A stretch of DNA of 32,403 nucleotides from an uncultured Planctomycetota bacterium (GTDB lineage Bacteria > Planctomycetota > Brocadiia > CAIUPP01), in assembly GCA_903901045.1 (NCBI GenBank), contig CAIUPP010000111.1, forward strand, positions 1 through 32,403. Reading direction: 5' to 3'. Positions 14,507 to 24,431 of the stretch are shown one piece after another (the first letter of the stretch is position 1; every line of letters begins with the position of its first letter). The notes below the pieces were generated by a model, which was given only the letters and a program-made list of their open reading frames with translations, did no database searches and was not told the origin of the DNA. Position numbers and translations under genes: made by a program.

Positions 14507-16284
14507 TGAGCGCCAATGCGTGGTTTCAGATCGCCCTCTATATTGGCGCATTGCTCCTGCTGGCTCTGCCGTTGGGGGCGTACATGGCCAGGGTCTTCGA
14601 GGGTCGCAACCGATGGTCGGGAGCGGTCCTCGGCCCCTTGGAGCGGTTCATCTACCGGGCCTGCGGTGTGCGCGCCGACGCGGAGATGAACTGGAAGCAG
14701 TACGCCGTGGCGATGCTTCTTTTCAACCTGGCCGGGCTTCTGGCCGTCTGCCTGCTTCAGCGGATTCAGGGCGGGCTGCCGCTCAATCCCCAGCACTTGC
14801 CCGGCGTGTCTGCGGACTCCGCCTTCAACACCGCCGCGAGCTTTGCGACCAACACGAACTGGCAGGGGTATGCCGGCGAGTCCACGATGAGCTACCTGAC
14901 GCAAATGCTGGCGCTTACGGTTCAGAACTTCGTCTCGGCGGCCTGCGGGATCGCCGTGCTGGTGGCGCTGATTCGGGGGCTGACGCGCAAGGAGACGGAC
15001 CGCATCGGCAGTTTCTGGGTGGACCTCGCGCGCAGCACGCTGTATGTCCTTCTGCCCCTGTCTATTGTCCTCGCGGTCGTCTTGATCTGGCAAGGCGTGC
15101 CGCAGACGTTCGGCCATTATCCCGCGGTTTCCCTGCTGCAACCCGCGCAGGGCGCAGATGGAAAGGCCGTGACGGAACAGGTCGTGGCCGTCGGTCCGGT
15201 TGCTTCGCAGGTCGCCATCAAGCAACTCGGCACCAACGGCGGCGGCTACTTCAACGTCAACTCCGCCCATCCCTTCGAGAACCCGACGCCACTGTCCAAT
15301 TTTCTGGAGGTGCTGGCGATACTTCTGATCCCGGCAGCGCTCTGCTTCACGTTTGGCAGAATGGTCCGGGACAAGCGACAGGGGTGGGCCATTCTGGCGG
15401 CTATGGTGATTGTCTTTGCGGCGTGCGTCATCGGATGCGTCTGGGCTGAAGAGCGGGGCAATCCGGCGCTGGTGAGTCTCGGCGTAGACCAGCAGACGCA
15501 TGACGACGGAAATGGCGTTCTGACGGTGACCTCATCGAATGCCCAGGCGGGCGGAAACATGGAAGGCAAGGAGGTGCGCTTCGGCCCGGTGAATTCGGCG
15601 ATCTGGGCCACCGCGACGACTTCCGCCTCTAACGGCTCGGTGAACTCCATGCACGACTCCTTCACCCCCTTGGGCGGCCTGATTCCGATCTGGCTGATTC
15701 AGTTGGGAGAGGTCGTCTTTGGAGGAGTTGGGTCGGGACTGTACGGCATGCTCGCCTTTGTCATCGTGACCGTCTTCATCGCCGGGCTGATGGTGGGCCG
15801 GACGCCGGAGTATCTGGGCAAGAAGATCGAGGCGACCGAGATGAAGATGGCGTCGCTGATCATCCTGATTCCGCCGCTGCTGGTTCTCATCGGCACGGCG
15901 CTGGCCGCTGTAACGAACGCGGGAACGTCCAGCCTGGCGAATCCCGGCGCGCACGGCTTCAGCGAGATGCTTTATGCTTTCTCCTCCACGGGCAACAACA
16001 ACGGCAGCGCCTTCGCCGGGCTGAACGCCAACACTCCATTCTACAATTTGGCGACCGGCCTCGTGATGCTCATTGGGCGTTATGCGCTGGCCGTACCGAT
16101 CCTGATCATCGCCGGGGCGCTGGCTCGCAAGAAGATCGTGCCTGCCGGCGCGGGGACGCTGGCTACGCACACGCCGCTCTTTGTGGTCATGCTGATTTCT
16201 TCCGTGCTTCTCGTCGGTGCGCTGTCGTTCATCCCGGCCCTGGCGCTGGGACCGATTGTCGAATACCTGCAAATGCTCCATTGA
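14506..16284 (+). CDS. kdpA: KdpA, potassium-binding channel-like subunit
   Basis: A 592-residue multi-pass inner-membrane subunit that binds K+ and passes it to KdpB. The four filter-like motifs of the superfamily of K+ transporters are readable: TNTNWQGY (115-122), GTNGGGYFN (242-250), GEVVFGGVGSG (401-411) and GNNNGSAFAG (496-505). It is slightly longer than the E. coli protein (557). Translation is coupled to kdpF through a TGATG overlap. Confidence 0.96.
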   Translation: MSANAWFQIALYIGALLLLALPLGAYMARVFEGRNRWSGAVLGPLERFIYRACGVRADAEMNWKQYAVAMLLFNLAGLLAVCLLQRIQGGLPLNPQHLPGVSADSAFNTAASFATNTNWQGYAGESTMSYLTQMLALTVQNFVSAACGIAVLVALIRGLTRKETDRIGSFWVDLARSTLYVLLPLSIVLAVVLIWQGVPQTFGHYPAVSLLQPAQGADGKAVTEQVVAVGPVASQVAIKQLGTNGGGYFNVNSAHPFENPTPLSNFLEVLAILLIPAALCFTFGRMVRDKRQGWAILAAMVIVFAACVIGCVWAEERGNPALVSLGVDQQTHDDGNGVLTVTSSNAQAGGNMEGKEVRFGPVNSAIWATATTSASNGSVNSMHDSFTPLGGLIPIWLIQLGEVVFGGVGSGLYGMLAFVIVTVFIAGLMVGRTPEYLGKKIEATEMKMASLIILIPPLLVLIGTALAAVTNAGTSSLANPGAHGFSEMLYAFSSTGNNNGSAFAGLNANTPFYNLATGLVMLIGRYALAVPILIIAGALARKKIVPAGAGTLATHTPLFVVMLISSVLLVGALSFIPALALGPIVEYLQMLH

Positions 16285-16295
16285 TGTGAGAACGG

Positions 16296-18380
16296 GTGCA
16301 GATCGTGACGACTGAGAAAACGAATAGACGACCGCTCTTCGATCCGCCCATAGTCCGGCGGGCAATCCTGGACTCCGTCCTGAAACTGCACCCCAGGCAT
16401 CAGTGGCGCAACCCGGTGATGTTCACGGTGTTCATCGGCAGCCTGATCACGGCGGCGCTGTTCATTCAGGCGCTGCTGTCCAAGGGGGAAGAGCCTGCCG
16501 GATTCATTCTGGCGGTCTCGGTGTGGCTGTGGTTCACCGTTCTCTTCTCCAACTTTGCCGAGGCGATGGCCGAAGGGCGCGGTCGGGCGCAAGCCGACGC
16601 GCTGCGCAAGGCGCGCCGCGACATCCTCGCCAAGAAGCTGTCCGCTCCATCCCGTGACGCCGCCGTCACGCCAGTGCCTTCCGCCAACCTGCGGACGGGG
16701 GACGTGGTCCTCGTCGAAGCCGGGGAGTTTGTTCCCGGCGACGGCGAAGTGATCGAGGGGGTCGCCTCCGTGGACGAAAGCGCCATCACGGGCGAGAGCG
16801 CGCCGGTGATCCGTGAGAGCGGCGGCGACCGCAGCGCCGTCACCGGCGGAACGCGCGTCCTGTCGGATTGGCTGGTGATCCGTATCACGGCCAACCCCGG
16901 CGAGAGCTTCCTGGATCGGATGATCTCGATGGTCGAGGGGGCCAAGCGCCAGAAGACCCCCAACGAGATTGCGTTGAACATCCTACTCGCGGCCCTTACC
17001 ATCATCTTCCTGATCGTTTGTGCCACGTTGTTGCCGTATTCCATTTACAGCGTGAAAGCCGCCGGTCTTGGGAAGGTCGTCAGTATCACCGTCCTGGTCG
17101 CCCTTTTCGTCTGCCTTGCGCCGACGACCATCGGGGCGCTTCTGTCGGCCATCGGTATTGCGGGGATGGACCGGCTCATCCAAGCCAATTGCATCGCCAT
17201 GTCGGGGCGCGCCGTGGAGGCCGCCGGTGACGTGGATGTCCTGTTGCTGGATAAGACCGGCACGATCACTCTGGGCAACCGGCAAGCCACGGAATTCCTT
17301 CCTGCGCATGGCGTGCGCATGGAGAACCTGGCGGACGCGGCACAACTGGCGTCGCTGGCGGACGAGACCCCCGAAGGGCGAAGCATTGTCGTTCTGGCGA
17401 AAGAGAAGTACGGTCTGCGCGGGCGCGACATTCAGCAACTCGGAGCGACCTTCGTCCCCTTTACGGCGCAGACCCGGATGAGCGGCGTCAACTTGAATGG
17501 GCGCACGATTCGCAAGGGTGCTTCTGACGCCGTCGAGGCGCACGTCCATCGCTTGGGCGGCGCATTTCCTGACGATATCCTGCGGATCGTCCACGCCGTC
17601 GCCCGCGACGGAGCGACGCCGCTGGTGGTCTCGGACGGAGCGAAAGTCCTGGGAGTCATCCGCCTGAAGGATGTCGTTAAGGGGGGAATCCGCGAACGCT
17701 TCCTGGAACTGCGGCGGATGGGTATCAAGACGGTCATGATCACGGGGGACAATCCCCTCACGGCGGCGGCCATCGCAGCGGAAGCCGGTGTGGATGACTT
17801 CTTGGCCGAGGCCACACCGGAGGCCAAGCTGAAATACATCCGCGAGGCCCAGGCGGGCGGGCGCATGGTCGCCATGACCGGCGACGGCACGAATGACGCC
17901 CCCGCGCTGGCGCAGGCGGACGTGGCTGTGGCGATGCACACCGGCACCCAGGCCGCCAAGGAGGCCGGGAACATCATTGATCTGGACTCCAACCCCACCA
18001 AGCTCATTGAAATCGTATCCATCGGCAAGCAGTTGCTCATGACGCGCGGCTCGCTAACGACGTTCAGCATCGCCAATGACGTGGCGAAATACTTCGCCAT
18101 CATTCCGGCGGCGTTCGCGGGCACCTATCCGGCCTTGAACGCCCTGAACATCATGGGGCTGGCGACGCCGCAAAGCGCCATCCTCTCCGCCGTCATCTTC
18201 AACGCCCTGATCATCGTCTTTCTCATTCCACTGGCGCTGCGCGGAGTGAAGTACCGCCCCGTGGGAGCGGCCAGCATCCTCAAGATGAACCTCCTGGTCT
18301 ATGGCGTGGGAGGACTGATTGTGCCGTTTGTCGGCATCAAGCTGATTGACTTGACGCTCGTTGCATTGCGATTGGTATGA
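16296..18380 (+). CDS. kdpB: KdpB, P-type ATPase subunit
   Basis: The 694-residue energising subunit. The actuator TGES is at 165-168, the phosphorylated aspartate D319 is in DKTGT, and the hinge TGDGTNDAP is at 528-536. The transmembrane segment with LAPTTIGAL (about 274-282) is the expected unwound helix. The GTG start at 16296 follows kdpA by 11 bp with a weak ribosome-binding site; a GTG nine bases on is an alternative. Its stop overlaps the upstream edge of kdpC. Confidence 0.96.
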   Translation: MQIVTTEKTNRRPLFDPPIVRRAILDSVLKLHPRHQWRNPVMFTVFIGSLITAALFIQALLSKGEEPAGFILAVSVWLWFTVLFSNFAEAMAEGRGRAQADALRKARRDILAKKLSAPSRDAAVTPVPSANLRTGDVVLVEAGEFVPGDGEVIEGVASVDESAITGESAPVIRESGGDRSAVTGGTRVLSDWLVIRITANPGESFLDRMISMVEGAKRQKTPNEIALNILLAALTIIFLIVCATLLPYSIYSVKAAGLGKVVSITVLVALFVCLAPTTIGALLSAIGIAGMDRLIQANCIAMSGRAVEAAGDVDVLLLDKTGTITLGNRQATEFLPAHGVRMENLADAAQLASLADETPEGRSIVVLAKEKYGLRGRDIQQLGATFVPFTAQTRMSGVNLNGRTIRKGASDAVEAHVHRLGGAFPDDILRIVHAVARDGATPLVVSDGAKVLGVIRLKDVVKGGIRERFLELRRMGIKTVMITGDNPLTAAAIAAEAGVDDFLAEATPEAKLKYIREAQAGGRMVAMTGDGTNDAPALAQADVAVAMHTGTQAAKEAGNIIDLDSNPTKLIEIVSIGKQLLMTRGSLTTFSIANDVAKYFAIIPAAFAGTYPALNALNIMGLATPQSAILSAVIFNALIIVFLIPLALRGVKYRPVGAASILKMNLLVYGVGGLIVPFVGIKLIDLTLVALRLV

Positions 18381-18391
18381 GGTGCAGGGTT

Positions 18392-18979
18392 ATGCTCGCT
18401 GAAGTCAAACGACAACTCCGTCCGGCGCTCGTGGCGCTGCTGCTCTTCTCGGTCCTCCTGGGGTTGATATATCCCGTCGTCATCACCGGCATCGCGCACG
18501 CGATCTTTTCGAGGCAGGCCCACGGCTCTCTTATCCAGAGCGAAGGACGGATTATTGGGTCAAATGTGATCGGCCAGCCGTTCAGCGATCCGAAATACTT
18601 CTGGAGCCGCCCGTCGGCTACTGCTCCGTTTCCGTACAACGCCGAGGCATCCTCCGGCTCAAACCTTGGGCCGACGAATCCTGCCCTCCGTGAGGCTGTA
18701 AGTGCTAGAATAGCGGCGTTGCGCGCGGCGGACCCCGGCAACGCCGCGCCGATTCCGATTGATCTGGTCACCGCCTCCGCGAGTGGACTGGACCCGCACG
18801 TTAGCCCGGCGGCGGTTGAGTTCCAGGTGAGGCGGGTCGCCAAGGCGCGGAAACTGGACGAAAAGGCCGTGCGTGGTCTCATCGCGCGATTCACCGAAGA
18901 CCGACAGGCCGGGTTGCTGGGTGAGCCGCGCGTGAACGTGCTCCAATTGAATCTTGCTCTGGACGCCGAAACAAAGTAA
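18392..18979 (+). CDS. kdpC: KdpC, potassium-transporting ATPase C subunit
   Basis: 195 residues: one N-terminal transmembrane helix (about 10-32) and a soluble periplasmic domain with the family motifs LIYPVVITGIA, YFWSRPSAT, SSGSNLGPTNPAL, DLVTASASGLDPHVSP. It probably increases ATP affinity of KdpB. The ATG at 18392 with GAGGTG about 7 bp upstream is preferred to an ATG at 18377 that would overlap the kdpB stop. Confidence 0.94.
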   Translation: MLAEVKRQLRPALVALLLFSVLLGLIYPVVITGIAHAIFSRQAHGSLIQSEGRIIGSNVIGQPFSDPKYFWSRPSATAPFPYNAEASSGSNLGPTNPALREAVSARIAALRAADPGNAAPIPIDLVTASASGLDPHVSPAAVEFQVRRVAKARKLDEKAVRGLIARFTEDRQAGLLGEPRVNVLQLNLALDAETK

Positions 18980-18989
18980 GAGTCATCCG

Positions 18990-21659
18990 ATGGAACCAGC
19001 GCGACCGAATCCCGACGAACTGCTCAAGCAGGTCCAGGCGGAGGAACTGCGCCAGAAACGCGGCAAGCTGAAGATGTTCTTCGGCGCGGCGGCGGGCGTG
19101 GGGAAGACCTACGCCATGCTGGAAGCCGCCCAAGCGCGAAAAGCCGAGGGATTGGACGTACTCGTCGGCATAGTCGAGACTCACGGCCGCAAGGAGACCG
19201 AGGCGCTCCTGCACGGCTTGGAACTGCTCCCGCCGCGCTTTGTCGAGTATCGCGGCACGAAACTGCGTGAATTCGACCTGGACGCCGCCCTGGCGCGCAA
19301 ACCGGCTGTCCTTCTGGTGGACGAACTCGCTCACACCAATGCCCCGGGCAGCCGGCATCCGAAACGCTGGCAGGATGTCCAAGCTCTGCTGGACGCCGGC
19401 ATCAACGTGTATACCACGCTGAATGTCCAGCACGTCGAAAGCCTCAACGACATCATCGCGCAAGTCACGGGAATCTCAGTCCGCGAAACCCTCCCTGATT
19501 CCGTCCTCGAACAGGCGGACGAAATCGAGTTGGTGGACCTCCCGCCGGACGATCTGCTGCAGCGCCTCAAGGAGGGGAAGGTCTATGTCTCCGACCAAGC
19601 GGGGCTGGCCGTCGAGCATTTCTTCCGCAAAGGCAACCTGATCGCCCTGCGCGAGTTGGCCTTGCGGGCCGTGGCCGAGCGCGTGGACCAGCAGGCGCGC
19701 GCCTTCCGCCAGGCGGAGGCGATCACCCGGACCTGGCGCACGTCCGAGCGCATTCTGGTCTGCGTCAGTCCGAGCCCATTCTCGGGCCAACTCGTGCGAG
19801 CGGCCCGGCGCATGGCGGCGGGGCTTCATGCGGATTGGGCCGCGGTCACAGTGGAGCAGCCGGAGCTCTCCGAGGCCGACCGCAAGCGCCTGGTGGAGAA
19901 CCTGGGCCTCGCGCAGCAGTTGGGGGCGCAGACGGCTACGCTGGCCGGCGAAAACGCGGTGGAGGAGATCGTCAAATATGCCCGCCAGAAGAACGTCACG
20001 AAGATCATCGCCGGAAAGCCGGGTTCCCTGCGCTGGCGGGAGCGCTTCAGCGGTTCCTTCGTGGGCAACCTGATCCGCGCCAGCGGTGACATTGACGTGT
20101 ACGTGATCAAGGGGGACGCCGAAGCAGCGGAAGTCACGCGCGCGGTCTCGGTGGAGAATCCGGTCGAGTGGAAACGATACGGATGGGCGGTCCTGTCGGT
20201 CGGGATATGCACCGCCGTTGCGTGGGCCATGAGCGGCTATTTTGAACTCGTGAATATCGTCATGGTGTACCTCCTGGGAGTGGCCGTCATTGCCGCGCGC
20301 GTGGGTCAGGGCCCGGCCATCCTCGCCTCAATCCTCAGCGTCGTGGCCTTTGATTTCTTTTTCGTTCCTCCCTTTCTGACGTTTGCGGTCTCCGACTCCC
20401 AGTACCTTATCACCTTTGCCGTCATGCTGATCGTGGCAATTCTCATCAGCGCACTCGGCGACCGATTGCGACGGCAGGCATTGGTGGCGCAGGAACGCGA
20501 GGGCCGCACGGCCGTCCTCCGGGCGGTCAGCGGACATCTTTCCGGCGCACGGGGGACCGCCGAGATATTGGATATTCTGGCGCAGGATGTTGCCGAGGTC
20601 TTCCGAGGAGACGTGGCCGTGCTGCTGCCGGATGCCACGGGACGGTTGGTCATTCGCGCGGGAAACGAATCCGCTTTTCCCCTGGACGCCCGCGAGCGAG
20701 GGGTTGCGCACTGGGTGCTCGACTTGGGCAGAGCGGCGGGAATGGGCACCGACACCATCCCAAGCGCCGAGTGCCTGTACCTGCCGCTGGCAGGCACGCG
20801 AGGAACGGTCGGCGTGCTCGGTGTGCGCCCCACGCGTGGTGGGCAAGGGCTGACGGCGGAATTGCTTCAATTGCTGGAAGCCGTCGCGGCCCAGGCGGGA
20901 TTGGCCATCGAGAGTCACGCGCTTGCGGAGGAAGCCCGTAAGGCCCAAGTGGAGGCCGAAACGGAAAAATCACGCAATGCCCTCTTGAACTCGGTTTCGC
21001 ACGATCTCAGGACGCCGCTGTCGGCGATCACCGGAGCGGCCAGCACGCTGATGGAGCAGACAGATACGCTGAATGCCCGGACGCGGCGTGAACTCCTTGA
21101 AACCATCGGCGACGAGGCGGGACACATGAGCCGGCTTATCACAAACCTGCTGGAGATGACCCGCCTCGAATCCGGCGCGGCCAAGGTCACGAAGGAGATG
21201 TGCCCCATAGAGGAAGTCATCGGCAGCGCGCGGAACCGATTGGACAAGCAATTGAATCGCCATCGCGTGACGACGAGTCTCCCCGCTGACCTTCCCCCCG
21301 TCCCCCTCGACCCCTTGCTGATGGAACAGGTCTTCATCAATTTGCTGGAAAATGCGGCCAAATATGCGCCGCCGGACTCCGAGATCGAGATCTCCGCAAA
21401 CGCCCGAAGCGACGAATTCACAGTCCAAGTGGCGGATCGCGGACCGGGCATCAACCCCGGCGACGAAAAGAGAATCTTCGAAAAGTTCTATCGTGGGAAA
21501 CTTGGCAAGAGCACATCAGGAGTGGGGCTGGGACTGACGATCTGTCGCGCCATCGTGGAAGCGCACGGCGGGAAGATATGGGTGGAGAACCGCCCGGAAG
21601 GCGGAGCTGCATTCCGCTTCACGCTGCCGATGGAAGACACCCGCGCACAAAGTGAGTGA
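18990..21659 (+). CDS. kdpD: KdpD, K+-responsive sensor histidine kinase
   Basis: 889 residues. The N-terminal KdpD domain has Walker A GAAAGVGKT (32-40) and VLLVDELAHTN (107-117). A universal-stress-protein domain spans about 250-370, four transmembrane helices about 395-490, a GAF-like region about 510-650, then the dimerisation/phosphotransfer helix with H671 (SVSHDLRTPL) and the ATPase core (NLLENAAKYAPP, DRGPGI, GVGLGLTIC). It phosphorylates KdpE under potassium limitation or salt stress. The start at 18990 is 10 bp after kdpC; a longer frame inside kdpC is rejected. Confidence 0.95.
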   Translation: MEPARPNPDELLKQVQAEELRQKRGKLKMFFGAAAGVGKTYAMLEAAQARKAEGLDVLVGIVETHGRKETEALLHGLELLPPRFVEYRGTKLREFDLDAALARKPAVLLVDELAHTNAPGSRHPKRWQDVQALLDAGINVYTTLNVQHVESLNDIIAQVTGISVRETLPDSVLEQADEIELVDLPPDDLLQRLKEGKVYVSDQAGLAVEHFFRKGNLIALRELALRAVAERVDQQARAFRQAEAITRTWRTSERILVCVSPSPFSGQLVRAARRMAAGLHADWAAVTVEQPELSEADRKRLVENLGLAQQLGAQTATLAGENAVEEIVKYARQKNVTKIIAGKPGSLRWRERFSGSFVGNLIRASGDIDVYVIKGDAEAAEVTRAVSVENPVEWKRYGWAVLSVGICTAVAWAMSGYFELVNIVMVYLLGVAVIAARVGQGPAILASILSVVAFDFFFVPPFLTFAVSDSQYLITFAVMLIVAILISALGDRLRRQALVAQEREGRTAVLRAVSGHLSGARGTAEILDILAQDVAEVFRGDVAVLLPDATGRLVIRAGNESAFPLDARERGVAHWVLDLGRAAGMGTDTIPSAECLYLPLAGTRGTVGVLGVRPTRGGQGLTAELLQLLEAVAAQAGLAIESHALAEEARKAQVEAETEKSRNALLNSVSHDLRTPLSAITGAASTLMEQTDTLNARTRRELLETIGDEAGHMSRLITNLLEMTRLESGAAKVTKEMCPIEEVIGSARNRLDKQLNRHRVTTSLPADLPPVPLDPLLMEQVFINLLENAAKYAPPDSEIEISANARSDEFTVQVADRGPGINPGDEKRIFEKFYRGKLGKSTSGVGLGLTICRAIVEAHGGKIWVENRPEGGAAFRFTLPMEDTRAQSE

Positions 21660-21664
21660 GTCGA

Positions 21665-22360
21665 ATGTCCGAGAAGAGCATCGCGATTCTGGTCATTGAA
21701 GACGAACTGCCCATCGTGCGGTTCCTTCGCGCAACCCTGGAGAACCAGGGCTACTCTTTGCGCGATGCCGCCACCGGGCAGGAGGGGATTGCCGAAGCCG
21801 GCACTTGCCGGCCGGACTTGATTCTGCTGGACTTGGGGTTGCCGGATATGGACGGGCTGGAAGTCATCCGGCGCGTGCGCGCCTGGACCGACGTACCCAT
21901 TGTCATCATCTCCGCGCGCGGCCAGGAAAGCGACAAGGTCGCCGCGTTGGACGCCGGGGCGGACGATTACCTCACCAAGCCCTTCGGCGTGCCGGAACTG
22001 ATGGCACGAATCCGAGTTGCTCTGCGGCGCGCTTCGCATGTCGGGGATCACGGGGAAAGCAGCTTCTTCACCTGCGGCGATCTCAAAGTGGACTTGGCCG
22101 GCCATCTTGTCCACCTGCGCGGTCAGGAGGTCAGCTTGACGCCCATAGAATTTCGGCTGCTGGCGGCCATGATCAAACACGCCGGGAAGGTCATCACGCA
22201 CCGTCAATTGCTCAGGGAAGTCTGGGGACCGCACCTGACGGACGAAAGCCACTACCTGCGCGTCTTCGTCCATCAACTCCGCCGCAAACTTGAAGACGAC
22301 CCAACCCGACCGAAGTTCATCCTAACCGAAGCGGGCATCGGTTATCGGTTGAGGGTGTGA
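21665..22360 (+). CDS. kdpE: KdpE, OmpR-family response regulator
   Basis: 231 residues: a receiver domain with acidic pocket (E12, D13), phospho-acceptor D56 (LILLDLGLPDMDG) and K105 (DDYLTKPF), then a winged-helix DNA-binding domain (LTPIEFRLLAAMIKHAGKV, then VHQLRRKLEDDP near the end). It activates kdpFABC when phosphorylated by KdpD. The ATG at 21665 lies 5 bp after the kdpD stop; a GTG at 21656 overlapping kdpD is an alternative. The presumed operator is the CTTAACG pair upstream of kdpF. Confidence 0.95.
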   Translation: MSEKSIAILVIEDELPIVRFLRATLENQGYSLRDAATGQEGIAEAGTCRPDLILLDLGLPDMDGLEVIRRVRAWTDVPIVIISARGQESDKVAALDAGADDYLTKPFGVPELMARIRVALRRASHVGDHGESSFFTCGDLKVDLAGHLVHLRGQEVSLTPIEFRLLAAMIKHAGKVITHRQLLREVWGPHLTDESHYLRVFVHQLRRKLEDDPTRPKFILTEAGIGYRLRV

Positions 22361-22635
22361 CAGGCACGCCGTGATGAGCTGCCGGGGGATGGTGGAGGAG
22401 GATCGCAAGGGGGAACCATTGGGGCCTCTGCGGTGCCCCCCTCCGCAATCCATGCGTAAGTTCCCTCGCTCCTTGACAGGTGTGGAAACGTGGGACGCCC
22501 TGTCAATCGCGTGGGCCGGGGAGTTCCACAGCGGACAATGACCCGGAGACAGACGCGTCCGCGGTGGGCTGGGAACACGCCTGATCAGTGACGGTCAGTT
22601 GATGCAAATGAGCTTGTGTTTACAGGGCCCGGCTA
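22361..22635 (+). other. Right end of element 1: inverted repeat and putative Int arm site
   Basis: No gene is supported here. TTGACAGG (22473-22480) is inverted at 22499-22506. ACGGTCAGTTGAT at 22591-22603 recurs exactly inside the 3' parts of both integrase genes (12680-12692 and 22826-22838), with the shorter ACGGTCAGTT repeated 12 bp before each. These may be arm-type integrase binding sites. Confidence 0.4.
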
Positions 22636-22684
22636 GGGACTCATAATCCCTTGGTCCCTGGTTCGAATCCAGGTGGGCCCACCA
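22625..22684 (+). pseudogene. tRNA-like fragment without D-arm at att site 2
   Basis: GGGCCC (22625-22630) can pair with GGGCCC (22675-22680). Between them are five bases, an intact anticodon arm with CAU, the variable loop and the T-arm, then ACCA. The D-arm is missing. It may be a remnant of the tRNA, or the palindromic GGGCCC may be fortuitous. No promoter is visible. Confidence 0.4.
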
Positions 22685-24177
22685 TCACTCGAAGCGCCGG
22701 AAACGCAAGACGGGCTTTGTGTTTCGGGCACATGATGCTTTCCGCCCCCCTCGGTATCGCCGCCTCCGGTAGCGGCCAGAAGCGGACGGTTGCGGCCCCT
22801 TTCGGAAGGTGCGACGGTCAGTTTCACGGTCAGTTGATCTGCTGCTCCATCGGTGCCTGTCGCGCGCATTGCCTCGGTGTCGTCGCTGTCCAGATTCGGC
22901 AGGGCCTCCAACGCCCCCCATTGGTCCAGCACGCTGAGGTGCGTGTAACGATCCATCGTCAACGTGATCGTCGAATGCCTCATGAGCATTTGAATGACCT
23001 TCGGGTTTACTCCCGCTTCCATCAGGCGTGTCGCAAACGTGTGACGCAAGCTATGAAAGTCCACCACGCACCCGGCGGCGTCCCGATCTTTCAGAAAGTC
23101 CGCCTTGACACGCCGCTTCACTTCCTCGCGGTCGCCCCGCGCAGCCTTGATCCAGGCAATACGCGCTGCCTTCAAGTCCGCGCGCAGCACCTCCGCCCCT
23201 TGATCCGTTGCAGGCATCGGGAATGCGGCGGCGGAGGGCAAGCAGTTCGCAAGGTAGTCACCCATGAAGTGGGCCGTATTGAGGCGTAAGGGCAACTTAT
23301 CTTCCCGCCGATGCTTGCTGTAGGCCGCTTTGACGGTGATGGTGGGCCGGTCTTCATCCAACTCGAAACTGCCGCGCGTCAGGCTGCGAAGCTCACTCCA
23401 CCGCAGTCCGGTTTCGAGCGCCAGTTTGTAGAGCGCAGCCCGGTCTGATCCACGCATGCCGTAGCGCATTCCCGCACTGGCCTCAGTCGCCGCAAGCAGA
23501 TGACGGCATTCATCTGCCGTCAATGCCCGCCGGACGCGCCGCCTGTCCGCTCGTGCGTTTAGAGGTTGCAGGTGGGCAAGCGGGCTATCCGTCACGCGCC
23601 GCTCGCGTACCAGCCAATGGAAGAATTGCTTGACGGCAGCCAGGTAGTAGTTGGACGTCTGGGCACTGATTCCCGGCGTCACTCGACCACGGGCGTCGCG
23701 GCAATCCTTGCGCATGTCGGCCAATTTCACGTGGACGCGCGTTGCTTCGATATCGCCCAGATTCCTGAAACCGCACGCGTCCAGAAGCTTCTTGGCGCGC
23801 GCATGGGTTTTTTGCGCGTGCTCAGTAGTTCCGCCCGTGGCTTCAAGGGCGCGCTTGAAGTCTTCCAAGTGGGCCGCGAGCGGCTTTCCAGCACCGGCCA
23901 CGTCGCTCGACAATATGTCCCAGGTTCTCAGTTGCTCCAAGCGTTCGGCCGGCAGCATTTCCAGCCATCGTTGCAGGTCAGGGTCGGGCCGCATCCGCGC
24001 CGCGCGGAAGGACACCAGCCGCTCGAAGCTCCGCCCCATGTCCGTCGCTGCGCCCTTGTCGGTACCACAGACAACGGTCCGCAAGCGCCCGTTGTGATCG
24101 TGGAACTCGACGGTGTATTTCTTCGAGACGCCGACTCCACCTCTCTTGTCTCGCCAACGTCGTTTGAATACCCGCAT
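22633..24177 (-). CDS. int2: Tyrosine recombinase/integrase (int2)
   Basis: 514 residues, collinear with int1 without gaps and about 88% identical by hand count (about 64 differences). All catalytic residues are kept (R259, K288, H375/R378, H401, Y411). Residues 333-419 are completely identical to int1, while the core-binding part is more divergent. The frame ends at a TAG immediately outside the att core (tail ...QGIMSP), two codons earlier than int1. The ATG at 24177 has AAGG about 8 bp upstream and a TTGATA/TAATGT promoter. Confidence 0.93.
   Translation of the reverse strand: MRVFKRRWRDKRGGVGVSKKYTVEFHDHNGRLRTVVCGTDKGAATDMGRSFERLVSFRAARMRPDPDLQRWLEMLPAERLEQLRTWDILSSDVAGAGKPLAAHLEDFKRALEATGGTTEHAQKTHARAKKLLDACGFRNLGDIEATRVHVKLADMRKDCRDARGRVTPGISAQTSNYYLAAVKQFFHWLVRERRVTDSPLAHLQPLNARADRRRVRRALTADECRHLLAATEASAGMRYGMRGSDRAALYKLALETGLRWSELRSLTRGSFELDEDRPTITVKAAYSKHRREDKLPLRLNTAHFMGDYLANCLPSAAAFPMPATDQGAEVLRADLKAARIAWIKAARGDREEVKRRVKADFLKDRDAAGCVVDFHSLRHTFATRLMEAGVNPKVIQMLMRHSTITLTMDRYTHLSVLDQWGALEALPNLDSDDTEAMRATGTDGAADQLTVKLTVAPSERGRNRPLLAATGGGDTEGGGKHHVPETQSPSCVSGASSDGGPTWIRTRDQGIMSP
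22636..22686 (+). repeat. att site 2 (junction of elements 1 and 2)
   Basis: A 51-bp exact copy of 12490-12540. It is the right end of element 1 and the left end of element 2, as in tandem insertions at one tRNA. Confidence 0.9.
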
Positions 24178-24209
24178 GGTTCAGCCTTTCTCTTCGTGCT
24201 TGTGACCGG

Positions 24210-24238
24210 ACATTAGCGTACACTCCGACACGTATCAA
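24210..24238 (-). promoter_or_regulatory. int2 promoter
   Basis: Minus-strand TTGATA (24233-24238), 17 bp, TAATGT (24210-24215), matching the int1 promoter in position and flanks. Confidence 0.6.
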
Positions 24239-24431
24239 GTCCTGTTGCGCTGCTTTCTGCGCCTGGCACTTCGTGGTGAGTCCGCCGTTCTGCGGTACGA
24301 CCTCAGTCGGCATAGGGGCGAAGTCAGGGCTTCTGCCGCAACGGACGCCCGCGCAGGCGGTAAGAGTGTCAGCGCCCGCTGGCATGAACTGCCGCCATTG
24401 TGCTCAGAGGGTGCTAGCGTTGCGGTTGAAG

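Larger units (their letters stand above)
12490..22635. mobile_element. Element 1: tRNA-inserted integrative element carrying kdp
   Basis: A segment of 10,146 bp bounded by 51-bp direct repeats of the tRNA 3' end. An integrase gene is at the tRNA-proximal end, followed by an intact kdpFABCDE operon. This is the standard signature of a tyrosine-recombinase island in a tRNA gene. No excisionase, replication or conjugation gene is recognisable, so it may be mobilised by its own integrase with host factors or by the neighbouring element. Confidence 0.82.
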
